From Candidatus Parepulonipiscium sp. PG-Nuni2H_MBin01 (GTDB taxonomy: Bacteria > Bacillota > Clostridia > Lachnospirales > Cellulosilyticaceae), in the NCBI GenBank assembly GCA_001994995.1, contig MDJM01000060.1, forward strand, positions 32,987 through 96,986: a DNA stretch of 64,000 nt, in the 5' to 3' direction. A program made the translations under genes and the position numbers. This document shows positions 36,502-44,957 of this stretch, in pieces. The number at the start of each line of letters is the position of its first letter. Positions within the stretch are counted from its first letter, which is position 1. The notes beneath the pieces were generated by a model. The model saw nothing but the letters and a program-made list of their open reading frames with translations, did not search any database and was not told the DNA's origin.

Positions 36502-39330
36502 ATGAATAAGAAACTAGTAGGTGGTTTAATTATAGCAACGTTAGCAGTTGGTGGTGGTTATGGCGGTTATACTTATTACCAAGCTTCGCAGACTTCTTCT
36601 CAAGTAGTAACGGAAATTGTAGCAAGAGAATCAGCGGTGGAGCTTGGCAGTATAACTATTGGACTTACTGAGTCGGGTACAATTTCTATACCAACCGAAA
36701 CAGTGACGTTTGACTATAACCTTCTTATTAATGAAATACATGTAAAGGAAGGTTATGCTGTTAAAGAAGGCGATTTGCTATTTAGTGTGTACGCTGAAGA
36801 TTTAGAAGATGAAATTACTGCTTTAGAAGACCAGATTGAATCTTATCTAGACCAAATTGAAAATTATGAAGACGCAATTAAAACTTATTATAAACAAATT
36901 ACAACTTACGAGAGCCAAATTACAACTTACACTAGGCAGATTAGAAATTATGAAACTAACATTAGAAATTACAATAGCCAAATCGCTTCTTATTATAAGC
37001 AACAAGAAAGCATTCGCGATTCACAAGATGACATTAGAGATGCGCAGCTAGATTTGCTTGATGCGCAAGATGATTTACGCGATTATCAGTTGGATATCCG
37101 TGATGCTCAAGATGATGTTAGAAGTTCGCAAGAAGACATTCGTGAGCAGCAAGATGATTTACGCAAGCAACAAGAAACTATTTACAAAAATATCGCTAGT
37201 TTAGAATCGGAGTATCAATCGCTTATACAGCAAAGAGAAGTTGCAGTTAATAACCAGCAAATGGGGATTGCACAAGCACAGCTTACTTATCAGCAAGCGC
37301 TGAATTTGGCTAACACTAGTGAAAACACTTATGCAGTTTCTATGATTAACATTGAAACGCAACTTATTGAACTTGAAAAGAAAGCTTCTGATTACCAAAA
37401 AGAAAAAGCAAGTTTAGAAAGCTTGATTTCTACATACGATGCAGATTATGCAAAGCTTATAGCATTGGAAGACGCTATGGATGAGGCGGAGCAAGCAGTT
37501 AGTGACAAAGAGTATGAGGCTTATATGTTCTCTAGAGAATATGGCGATTACTTAACTAATAACAATATTGACTTAGACTCACTGTCTGATAATGTGGATA
37601 GTCTGTATGCAGCGCAAAACACAGCGCATTCAACTATGAATACAACTTTTAATTTATATGTAAATGCTGAATGGGCATATCAAGCTAATCCTACGGATGA
37701 AAACTATGAAAATTACCAAAGCGCTCTTACTGAATATGCCACAGCTTATACTAATTGGGAAACTGCTGTTAGCGCATATAATACTGCTAGAGATAATTAT
37801 AGAACACAAGTTGTGGAATCGGGACTGTATGATTCAGCAGATGAGAACTATTGGATTTTGCAAGATGAAATTGATGATTTAGAGGATATTTACGATACGC
37901 ATAGAAATGCATACACCGATTTTTCAGCCGAATTTAGTTCTCTTTATGGCAATTCAGATAAGGACGATTTGGAAGAGCAGTTAGAAGAGGTGCTTTATAA
38001 CATTCAGCTAAATGCGATTAGCTTATCTTCTTATGACCAAACCCAAGCTAATGATTTAATAAGCGCACAGCAAACGTTAGATAGTAATCAGTTGGCAGTA
38101 ACTAATGCTGAAACGGTTTATAACCACACTTTAATTAGCCTTCAAGATGCTGTAGATGAAGTGGATAGCAAAATGTCTACCACATTAGATTCTATTTATG
38201 ATTTATACGATGACATAGATAGCTTAACTAAAGATATTGCTGATTTGGATGATGATTATATTGATAAATATGATGATATTGCTGATTTAGAAGATGATTA
38301 TAACGATGTGTTTGGCGATATTGCCGACTTGGTTAAAGAATACAATAGTATGTTTGGTGATATTGAGGATTTAGAATCTGACTATTATGATATTTTTGCT
38401 GATATTGCAGATGTTGAATATGATATTGCAGATACGTATATTGACATTGCGGATACTTATGCGGACATTGCGAGTGTTGAAGGTGATATTTTAGATGTTT
38501 ATGATGACATTAAAGATACTGAAGATGATATTGCTGATTTGCGAGTTGATATTGAGGAGCTATATATTGAAATTGCAGAGCTTCAAGAGGTATTGGCTAC
38601 GTCTGCAATCTATGCACATAAAGATGGTATCATTAGCTCTATAAGTGCTACTGAAGGTGCTACTTCTAACGCTGGGAGCACTCTGCTTAGCCTTGTTGAT
38701 AGTTATGAAAACACTTATATTAGTGCTACTGTTTCACAAGATGATATAAACCAAGTGTTTGTAGGTCAAGATGTTAATATTGAACTTAGCGCACTGTCTG
38801 ACGTTGATTATAAAGGTGTGATTGATAGCATTTACTATACAGCGTCGCCAAGTATGGGTGGAGCGGTTAATTACTATATTACGGTGAAAATTACGGATGG
38901 TGATACGACTGGAGTTTACGAAGGTATGAGCGCGTCGGTTACATTTATTACAGAGCAGTGTATAGATGTTCCTGTTGTATCTTATAGAGCGCTTAATACG
39001 GATAGAAATAGAACGTACGTTAAAGTGCAAGACCCAGTGACAGGGGAAATTACTGAGGTGGATATTGAAACGGGACTTAGCGATGGTTCTATAGTGGAAG
39101 TTATTAGCGGACTTAAAGAAGGGGATATTGTTCTTATTGAGAGTGCAGTTACAACTATGGAAACGGATAGTAGCAGTAGCAATAATAGTTCGGGGGCGAG
39201 TGATAGTGCGTCACCTGAAGGAATGGAAGGAATGAGTATGGAGGATATGATGAATAGTATGCCTATGCCTATGCCAACTGATGCACCTAGCGGTTCTAGT
39301 TCGGGTGGTCCTGGTAATAGAGGGCAATAA
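36502..39330 (+). CDS. HlyD/MacA-like adaptor with a giant coiled coil
   Basis: The 942-residue protein begins with a single membrane anchor (about 4-24), then a half-lipoyl segment (LINEIHVKEGYAVKEGDLLFSV, about 73-94). Residues about 98-697 are nearly all predicted coiled coil, rich in Asp, Gln, Tyr and Ile. Residues 578-696 are 17 unbroken heptads of the D-I-x-D-x-x-x type. The other half-lipoyl domain (ATSAIYAHKDGIISSISATEG, about 700-720), beta-barrel and membrane-proximal parts (DINQVFVGQDVNIELSAL, VEVISGLKEGDIVLI) follow. The tail is Ser/Gly/Met rich. Typical MacA-like adaptors have about 350-500 residues. It is co-directional with a MacB-like permease and ATPase, so it should be the extracellular part of their exporter. 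Confidence 0.9.
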   Translation: MNKKLVGGLIIATLAVGGGYGGYTYYQASQTSSQVVTEIVARESAVELGSITIGLTESGTISIPTETVTFDYNLLINEIHVKEGYAVKEGDLLFSVYAEDLEDEITALEDQIESYLDQIENYEDAIKTYYKQITTYESQITTYTRQIRNYETNIRNYNSQIASYYKQQESIRDSQDDIRDAQLDLLDAQDDLRDYQLDIRDAQDDVRSSQEDIREQQDDLRKQQETIYKNIASLESEYQSLIQQREVAVNNQQMGIAQAQLTYQQALNLANTSENTYAVSMINIETQLIELEKKASDYQKEKASLESLISTYDADYAKLIALEDAMDEAEQAVSDKEYEAYMFSREYGDYLTNNNIDLDSLSDNVDSLYAAQNTAHSTMNTTFNLYVNAEWAYQANPTDENYENYQSALTEYATAYTNWETAVSAYNTARDNYRTQVVESGLYDSADENYWILQDEIDDLEDIYDTHRNAYTDFSAEFSSLYGNSDKDDLEEQLEEVLYNIQLNAISLSSYDQTQANDLISAQQTLDSNQLAVTNAETVYNHTLISLQDAVDEVDSKMSTTLDSIYDLYDDIDSLTKDIADLDDDYIDKYDDIADLEDDYNDVFGDIADLVKEYNSMFGDIEDLESDYYDIFADIADVEYDIADTYIDIADTYADIASVEGDILDVYDDIKDTEDDIADLRVDIEELYIEIAELQEVLATSAIYAHKDGIISSISATEGATSNAGSTLLSLVDSYENTYISATVSQDDINQVFVGQDVNIELSALSDVDYKGVIDSIYYTASPSMGGAVNYYITVKITDGDTTGVYEGMSASVTFITEQCIDVPVVSYRALNTDRNRTYVKVQDPVTGEITEVDIETGLSDGSIVEVISGLKEGDIVLIESAVTTMETDSSSSNNSSGASDSASPEGMEGMSMEDMMNSMPMPMPTDAPSGSSSGGPGNRGQ
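38233..38589 (+). repeat. seventeen consecutive heptad repeats in the adaptor
   Basis: Each 21-bp unit encodes a heptad opening with D/E followed mostly by Ile or Tyr (for example DIADLDD, DIADLED, DIADTYI, DIADTYA, DIEELYI). Periodicity is exact over 119 residues without a stutter. At DNA level the units have diverged, so this is not a very recent slippage array. Confidence 0.85.
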
Positions 39331-39386
39331 TTAAATTAACGAGCCGTATATCTGGACTTTACGGCTTTTCTGGTAAGGAGAGAGTT

Positions 39387-40631
39387 ATGAAAATTTCTGA
39401 AATATGGTATTTAGTAATGGTTAATGTAACGCAAAATAAATTTAAAGTGTTACTAACATCACTTGGGATAATCGTGGGGGCAGCTACAATTGTTATGGTT
39501 ATTGCGATTGGGGTTGGTGGCCAAATGGATGTTGCAGACCAGTTTAAGAATTTAAATGCAGGAACTATTGAAATAGAAAGCACTTCTAGTAGTACATCAT
39601 CAATGATGTCGGCAAGAGGACCAGGTGCCGCCACCATCTCGACCGCCTCGTCGAGTACACGGGCGGTTCTTAGTAACGATGATATTGAAGAGATGATGTT
39701 TTTTATAGATGGAATTGAGGAAGCAGTGTTACTAGCTACAACGTCACAGTCCGTATTTGGTGGTGACTTAGATGAGTCGACTACTGCTAGCATTGTAGGA
39801 ACGAGCGAAGAATATGCGCATATTGTTAATTTGAATATGGCTATAGGGGAATTTATTACACAAGATATGGAAACAGCAGTGGAAACAACTGTTGTGCTAG
39901 GTTCTAGTTTAGCAACAACGATATTTGGTAGCGCTTCGGCGGCATATGGGAATATCGTTGCGATTGATGATAGAGCGTATACTGTAGTTGGGGTGTTATC
40001 ATCGGTTAATTCGCTTGTTAATGGCGTTAACGTGGATAATGCGGCTTATGTGCCATACACTACAGCGGATAAATATTTACTATCATCAACTACGTACCCA
40101 GAAATTATTGCTGTTGCTGCTGACTTTAATGACGTTAGTACGATTATTGCAAAAATGAATGTGTTGCTTACAGAAATTCATCCTACAGGAACATTTACAA
40201 TTTCGGATGCCGGAAGTGAAATGGAAGCGGCGTTAAGTTCGGCGAATACACTGTCGGTTTTACTAATTTCCGTTGCTACAATTGTGTTTATCGTTGGCGG
40301 TATCGGGATTATGAACGTTTTATTCGTTTCCGTTAAAGAGCGTACACAAGAAATTGGGGTATTAAAAGCGCTCGGTACATCTAAAATTGATATTTTATTA
40401 CAGTTTTTATTTGAGGCTAACTTAATAAGCATTATCGGTGGCGTGATAGGCGTTGCGTTAAGCTATGCGCTAATGCCACTTATGGAGTATACAGGGATTA
40501 GAGCAGAGCCAACGGCTTCAGCGGCTGTTATGGCGCTATTGTTTGCAGTTGGAACTGGGACTATTTTTGGATTTTATCCAGCATACCAAGCGGCATCTCT
40601 TAGACCTATAGAGGCGCTGAATAATGATTAA
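39387..40631 (+). CDS. MacB-like ABC transporter permease
   Basis: The 414-residue protein has an N-terminal helix (NKFKVLLTSLGIIVGAATIVMVIAIGVGG), a MacB periplasmic-core-like extracellular domain (about 50-280), then three FtsX helices (VLLISVATIVFIVGGIGIMNVLFVSVKERTQEIGVLKALG is the classic MacB segment). It follows the adaptor by 56 nt with AAGGAG before the ATG. Together with the adaptor and the ATPase downstream it should form a mechanotransmission-type exporter. A short stretch at about 39623-39668 is strikingly GC-rich compared with the rest of the gene. Confidence 0.94.
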   Translation: MKISEIWYLVMVNVTQNKFKVLLTSLGIIVGAATIVMVIAIGVGGQMDVADQFKNLNAGTIEIESTSSSTSSMMSARGPGAATISTASSSTRAVLSNDDIEEMMFFIDGIEEAVLLATTSQSVFGGDLDESTTASIVGTSEEYAHIVNLNMAIGEFITQDMETAVETTVVLGSSLATTIFGSASAAYGNIVAIDDRAYTVVGVLSSVNSLVNGVNVDNAAYVPYTTADKYLLSSTTYPEIIAVAADFNDVSTIIAKMNVLLTEIHPTGTFTISDAGSEMEAALSSANTLSVLLISVATIVFIVGGIGIMNVLFVSVKERTQEIGVLKALGTSKIDILLQFLFEANLISIIGGVIGVALSYALMPLMEYTGIRAEPTASAAVMALLFAVGTGTIFGFYPAYQAASLRPIEALNND

Positions 40632-40661
40632 AGTCGTTCTGCTTATGCAGAGCGATTTTTA
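40632..40661 (+). terminator. terminator between the permease and the ATPase gene
   Basis: Stem TCGTTCTGC / GCAGAGCGA (one G-U) with a TTAT loop and five T, immediately after the permease stop. It should reduce read-through into the ATPase gene. Confidence 0.8.
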
Positions 40662-40671
40662 TTTAAGTTGG

Positions 40672-40706
40672 GGCTTGGGGACTTCGTCCCACACATCGGA
40701 GGCGAT
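40672..40706 (+). promoter_or_regulatory. G-rich hairpin ahead of the ABC ATPase gene
   Basis: GGGAC-TTC-GTCCC hairpin in the sequence TTGGGGCTTGGGGACTTC and following bases, 50-80 nt upstream of the ATPase start. It is similar in style to the leader elements at 4838 and 34212. Function unknown. Confidence 0.35.
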
Positions 40707-40753
40707 ACTACTTAGTATTTAGTGTTTTTATTTTAATTTAAAAGGAGCAAATC

Positions 40754-41428
40754 ATGAAAACTATTATTGAAATGAATAATATTTGCAAGTCATACCAAGT
40801 TGGGGAAGAAGAACTAAAGGTATTAAAAAACGTTTCTATAACAGTAAACGAAGGAGAGTTTGTAGCAATTTTAGGACCTTCAGGGTCTGGTAAGTCTACT
40901 TTAATGAACATTATCGGATGTATGGATGTTATGAATAGTGGAGAATATTTTTTGGAAGGCACCGTGGTACATAAGGCTAAAGAATCGCAGCTTGGGAAAA
41001 TCCGTAATAAACAAATTGGGTTTATTTTTCAGCGCTATCAGCTGATTAAACGTTATACAGTTTTACAAAACGTTATGTTACCACTGCTAGCGCGCGGCCA
41101 AAGTCGTTTTCAAGCTAAGAAAGCTTGTATTGAAAAAATTAAAAGCGTTGGTTTAGACGAAAGAATTTATCACAAGCCATCTGAACTTTCGGGTGGGCAA
41201 CAACAGCGTGTTGCTATCGCTAGAGCTATCGTTAGCGAGCCGAGTATTTTACTTGCCGATGAACCAACAGGAGCACTTGATTCTAATACGGGGAAAGAAG
41301 TATTAGAAATTTTTAAAAGTTTAAGTAACCAAGGGAATACTATTATTATGATTACGCATGATTTAAAGGTTGCAGAGCATGCGCATCGTATTATTCGTAT
41401 TGTTGACGGATGCGTTGCAACTGAATAA
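40754..41428 (+). CDS. ABC transporter ATPase (MacB/LolD type)
   Basis: The 224-residue ATPase has Walker A LGPSGSGKSTLMN, Q-loop FIFQRYQLIKRYT, signature LSGGQQQRVAIARA, Walker B ILLADEPTGALD and H-loop MITHDLKVAEHA. It is of the lipoprotein/macrolide exporter type that pairs with MacB-like permeases. It should energise the permease at 39387-40631, although a terminator and hairpin lie between them. AAAGGAG precedes the ATG. Confidence 0.95.
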   Translation: MKTIIEMNNICKSYQVGEEELKVLKNVSITVNEGEFVAILGPSGSGKSTLMNIIGCMDVMNSGEYFLEGTVVHKAKESQLGKIRNKQIGFIFQRYQLIKRYTVLQNVMLPLLARGQSRFQAKKACIEKIKSVGLDERIYHKPSELSGGQQQRVAIARAIVSEPSILLADEPTGALDSNTGKEVLEIFKSLSNQGNTIIMITHDLKVAEHAHRIIRIVDGCVATE

Positions 41429-41435
41429 CTAAAAT

Positions 41436-41476
41436 GCGTTACTGCTATTATAGAATTTAGCAGGACGCTTTTTTTT
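41436..41476 (+). terminator. terminator of the ABC exporter locus
   Basis: GCG..ACTGCTA / TAGCAGGACGC hairpin followed by eight T, after the ATPase stop. Confidence 0.75.
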
Positions 41477-41526
41477 GTGCAAAAAAATTGGACCCCTTGA
41501 TTTAAATATAAAACCAAAAATTTGGG

Positions 41527-41557
41527 CATAAAAAAAGGGCCTAAGCCCCTTTTTATC
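41527..41557 (-). terminator. terminator of the secreted stalk-domain gene
   Basis: AAAAAGGGC / GCCCCTTTTT hairpin with a CTAA loop, followed by T on the minus strand, overlapping the stop region at 41553. Confidence 0.7.
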
Positions 41558-42542
41558 TAGGTGTAATGTTTGAAGTTATAGTAATAAGTTTAGTTGTTGC
41601 GTTGTAGTCCACACTGCAGTTAAATAATGATGCAATGTCTCTTAACCCTAGGTAGTTTGAGTTATCAATTAAATACGCCTCAACATGAGAGCCAACATTA
41701 TCTAAACTGATTGTTAGCATATTTGAATTAGCAACTGTGTATTTCGTTACGTAATTGCTAAAGTCGTTATTCATATCCACGCTACCTGTATTGCTTTTAA
41801 TTACGATTAATTTTGTAATTGGGTCCCAGTCAACAGAACTGCTGAATAAGTTTGCCATATTTCTTAACCCTAAGTAGTTTGAACCGTTAATGTTATAAGC
41901 TTCTAATTCCACCGATTTACCATTTATTATAATTTGTATCACATTCGACATTCCTTCTGACGAATGACTTATGTAGCCCGATATATCTGGTAATCCATCT
42001 ACCACTGGGAAATGCGCCACGTCGTTGTTAGTACCATAGTCATCTGGTCCTACTGGGAAGTGTGCTACGTCGTTGTTAATTCCGTAATCTTCATCTGGTC
42101 CTACTGGGAAGTGCGCTACGTCGTTGTTAATTCCGCCGTCATCTGGTCCTACTGGAAAGTGAGTTACATCATTATTTATATCGTAGTTTTCTTCCACATA
42201 TAAATCTCCTGTTTCATTATCTATATCGTAGTTTTCTTCTACATATAAATCGCCAGTCTCATTATCCATTCCATAGTCGTATTCATCTTCATCAGTAACT
42301 TCATCTTCAGTTACATCTTCATCAGTAACTTCTTCATCAGTTACATCATCGCTAACTTCTGGTGTTACAACAGCGCTGCCGCTTTCGCCTAAAATTAAAG
42401 CTTCTAATTCTTCTATGCTTAAAGCTTCTAACTGTTCCATTGTTAACTCAGTAATATCAAATGCTGCCACTGGTGCTACCGAAGTTGCTAATAATGTTGC
42501 TGCTACAAATCCCATTATGTGTTGTTTTTTAAATAATGCCAT
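41553..42542 (-). CDS. secreted protein with acidic and HFPVGPD repeats and two copper-amine-oxidase-N-like stalk domains
   Basis: The 329-residue protein has a signal peptide (FKKQHIMGFVAATLLATSVAPVAA). After a Leu/Glu-rich segment it has an acidic Val-Thr-Asp-Glu stretch, two copies of DNETGDLYVEENYDI, and four copies of a 16-17-residue unit INNDVAHFPVGPD. The C-terminal half holds two related domains with the NGSNYLGLRNMANLF / NSNYLGLRDIASLF and TKLIVIKS / TKLITITS landmarks of the copper-amine-oxidase N-terminal-like 'stalk' domain. Such domains are common in Clostridial envelope proteins. It is monocistronic and probably binds the cell wall or a partner. Confidence 0.85.
   Translation of the reverse strand: MALFKKQHIMGFVAATLLATSVAPVAAFDITELTMEQLEALSIEELEALILGESGSAVVTPEVSDDVTDEEVTDEDVTEDEVTDEDEYDYGMDNETGDLYVEENYDIDNETGDLYVEENYDINNDVTHFPVGPDDGGINNDVAHFPVGPDEDYGINNDVAHFPVGPDDYGTNNDVAHFPVVDGLPDISGYISHSSEGMSNVIQIIINGKSVELEAYNINGSNYLGLRNMANLFSSSVDWDPITKLIVIKSNTGSVDMNNDFSNYVTKYTVANSNMLTISLDNVGSHVEAYLIDNSNYLGLRDIASLFNCSVDYNATTKLITITSNITPR
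42000..42170 (-). repeat. 48-51-bp tandem repeats in the secreted protein gene
   Basis: Four near-identical units (starting near 42007, 42055, 42106 and 42153) encode the INNDVAHFPVGPD motif. The units differ by one inserted codon, and most differences are single bases, which suggests recent expansion. Confidence 0.85.
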
Positions 42543-42710
42543 TTCTAATTCCCCTTTATTTTTTATCTATATTTAGCCTATATTAGGCTGACTAGATAAT
42601 ACCATAAATACTTTTATATGTCAAACTAGGCCACGTACCTATACTACAAATCAAATAAAATGTCAAGTATAAATATTTTTTAAATATTAGTTAGTAAGCG
42701 CAAATTTTTA

Positions 42711-42748
42711 TTGACAAATATTTAGTTAGTGATGTATACTTATATCAC
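42711..42748 (+). promoter_or_regulatory. feo promoter with overlapping inverted repeat
   Basis: -35 TTGACA (42711-42716), 18-bp spacer, -10 TATACT (42735-42740). An inverted repeat GTGAT-N10-ATCAC (42729-42748) covers the -10 box and is well placed for a repressor. It is not a clear Fur box. Two TTAGTTAGT direct repeats lie near 42687 and 42721. Confidence 0.6.
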
Positions 42749-42778
42749 AAATAATTTGTTTAATAAGGAGGTAACTAC

Positions 42779-42994
42779 ATGTATTTATCCGGCGCTACGG
42801 AAAAAGTAAATTATAGAGTTAAAGCTGTTAGCGGTAATGATGATATTAGAGCTTTTTTATCTACTCTTGGATGCTACGAAAATACCGAGATTGTTGTGCT
42901 TAAAAAAACACGCTCTAATTATATTATCGGTATTAACGGCGTTCGTTATGGTGTAGATATGGATATTGTAAGTGCTATTGAATTATGTGAGTAA
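42779..42994 (+). CDS. feoA: ferrous iron transport protein A
   Basis: This 71-residue SH3-like protein is the cytosolic partner of FeoB. The pattern VKAVSGNDDIRAFLSTLGCYENTEIVVLKKTRSNYIIGINGVRYGVDMDIVSAIEL matches FeoA. AAGGAGG lies before the ATG. It is the first gene of the feo operon and is 12 nt from feoB. Confidence 0.94.
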   Translation: MYLSGATEKVNYRVKAVSGNDDIRAFLSTLGCYENTEIVVLKKTRSNYIIGINGVRYGVDMDIVSAIELCE

Positions 42995-43006
42995 AGGAGT
43001 TTTATT

Positions 43007-44953
43007 ATGAAAATTGCTTTGGTAGGAAATCCAAACTGCGGAAAGACTACTCTGTTTAATGAGTTGACTGGTAAAAATGAGCATGTTGGTAACTGGGCTG
43101 GTGTTACTGTTGGTGATAAGTCTGCGCCAATTCGTTCTAAGTATGGCTATGGTGATTCTATTGTGGATTTACCGGGTACGTATTCGCTAAGCGCGTATAC
43201 TGCTGATGAGGCTATTGCTATTGATATTATTAAGGCTAAGGAAGTAGACGTTATTGTTAATATTGTAGACGTTAATTCTTTAGATAAAGGATTGTTTCTT
43301 ACTACTCAGCTGCTAGATTTTGATTTGCCTGTTGTAGTTGCGCTTAATAAGAAGGATTTGTTAGAGCATCAAATTATTGATATTAAAAAGCTTAGTCGCA
43401 ATTTAGGGTGTGAGGTTGTTTTAATTTCAGCAGAGAAAGTGCAAGGTATTGAAGATATTTTAAATGTTGTTAAAACGGCTCAGACTAAAAATGTTTTTAA
43501 AGATATTTTAGATTTAAACTCTAGCGACAGTAGACGTTATGAAGAAATCGGCAAAGTGCTTGATGGCGTTGTGCTTGGTGCTAAACCATCTGCATATGTG
43601 GAAACTAAATCGGATAAAGCTGATAAGTTTCTTACTAATCCACTTATAGGAATTCCAGCTTTTATTTTAGTTATGACTGCGATTTTCCACTTATCAATTA
43701 ATACGGTCGGCGCTTTTATTGCAGATACGTTAGTTGGCGGAATTGAAGTATTTCAAGAGTATGTAGTTGGCGTATTAGAAAATGCTGGCGCTAATGAATT
43801 TTTAACAGCTTTACTTACTGACGGCATTATAGGTGGCGTTGGAGCAGTAGTTGGATTTATTCCACTCGTTATGGTACTTATGTTTTTACTATCTTTAGTA
43901 GAACAAAGCGGATTTATGGCTAGAATTGCTTTTATTTTCGACCCTGTATTTAGAAAAATCGGATTGTCAGGTAAGTCAATTATCCCTATGATTGTTGGTT
44001 ATGGCTGTGCTATTCCAGGAGTTATGGCGAGTAGAACTATTAAAGATGATTCGCAACGTAATTTAACTGCTATGTTAACACCGTTCGTTCCATGTGGAGC
44101 AAAAATTCCTATTATCGCTTTATTTGCAACTGTGTTTTTCGCAGACCAACCTTATATGTTTCCTATAGTGTACCTTGTATCATTTATGGTTATTCTTACG
44201 ATTGGTTTAGTTATTAAAAAAGTTACAGGTGCGCAAAATGTTCAAAATTATTTTATTATAGAGCTTCCTACATACAACATGCCATCTATGAAACGTGCGT
44301 TTTTGCGTATGATGGATACTGGTTGGGAATTTGTAAAAAGAGCGGCTACTATTATAATCATTTGTAACACTTTGATATTTATGTTAGCGTCTTTTGATTT
44401 TGGCTTAAATATGGTGGAAGATATTGATGCATCTATGTTGGCGGCTATTGCAACTCCAATCGCATTTATCTTTTTACCACTTGGGATAGCGACATGGCAA
44501 TTGGCAGCTGCTGCGATTACTGGGTTTATTGCTAAGGAAGAAGTTGTTGGTACGCTAGCTGTAGTATATGCTATGGAAGCGGCTATCAATGAGGATTTTG
44601 AAGTAATTAACGCTGTAGGACTTGGCGAAGCTATGGGAATTACAGGTATTGTTGCATTGTCTTTTATGTTCTTTAACTTATTTACACCACCTTGCTTTGC
44701 AGCTTTAGGAGCGATGAAAGCTGAGATGGATAGCCCAAAACATTTTAGAATGGCGGTTTTAACGCAGTTTTATGTAGGTTATATTGTGTCTATGTTAATT
44801 TATCAAGTAGGTTCAATTGCTATTTATGGCACTGTAGGCGAAGGTTTTGTTGCAGCAGTTATTATATTAGTTGCTAGCATAGCTGTGTTTGCTAAAAAGG
44901 TTAGAACGGCAAAACAAGTTCATAATGTTAAACCACATGTAGTTATGAATTAA
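43007..44953 (+). CDS. feoB: ferrous iron transporter FeoB
   Basis: The 648-residue Fe(II) transporter has an N-terminal G domain with G1 GNPNCGKTTLFN, G3 DLPGTYSL and G4 NKKDLLE, a helical spacer, then about eight membrane helices with the Gate motifs (FIPLVMVLMFLLSLVEQSGFMARIAFIFD; GYGCAIPGVMASRTI; FVPCGAKIPIIALF; FFNLFTPPCFAALGAMKAE). The pore Cys residues (GYGCAIP, PCGAK) are present. It is shorter than the E. coli protein, as usual in Firmicutes. AAAGGAG precedes the ATG. Confidence 0.97.
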   Translation: MKIALVGNPNCGKTTLFNELTGKNEHVGNWAGVTVGDKSAPIRSKYGYGDSIVDLPGTYSLSAYTADEAIAIDIIKAKEVDVIVNIVDVNSLDKGLFLTTQLLDFDLPVVVALNKKDLLEHQIIDIKKLSRNLGCEVVLISAEKVQGIEDILNVVKTAQTKNVFKDILDLNSSDSRRYEEIGKVLDGVVLGAKPSAYVETKSDKADKFLTNPLIGIPAFILVMTAIFHLSINTVGAFIADTLVGGIEVFQEYVVGVLENAGANEFLTALLTDGIIGGVGAVVGFIPLVMVLMFLLSLVEQSGFMARIAFIFDPVFRKIGLSGKSIIPMIVGYGCAIPGVMASRTIKDDSQRNLTAMLTPFVPCGAKIPIIALFATVFFADQPYMFPIVYLVSFMVILTIGLVIKKVTGAQNVQNYFIIELPTYNMPSMKRAFLRMMDTGWEFVKRAATIIIICNTLIFMLASFDFGLNMVEDIDASMLAAIATPIAFIFLPLGIATWQLAAAAITGFIAKEEVVGTLAVVYAMEAAINEDFEVINAVGLGEAMGITGIVALSFMFFNLFTPPCFAALGAMKAEMDSPKHFRMAVLTQFYVGYIVSMLIYQVGSIAIYGTVGEGFVAAVIILVASIAVFAKKVRTAKQVHNVKPHVVMN

Positions 44954-44957
44954 GCTT

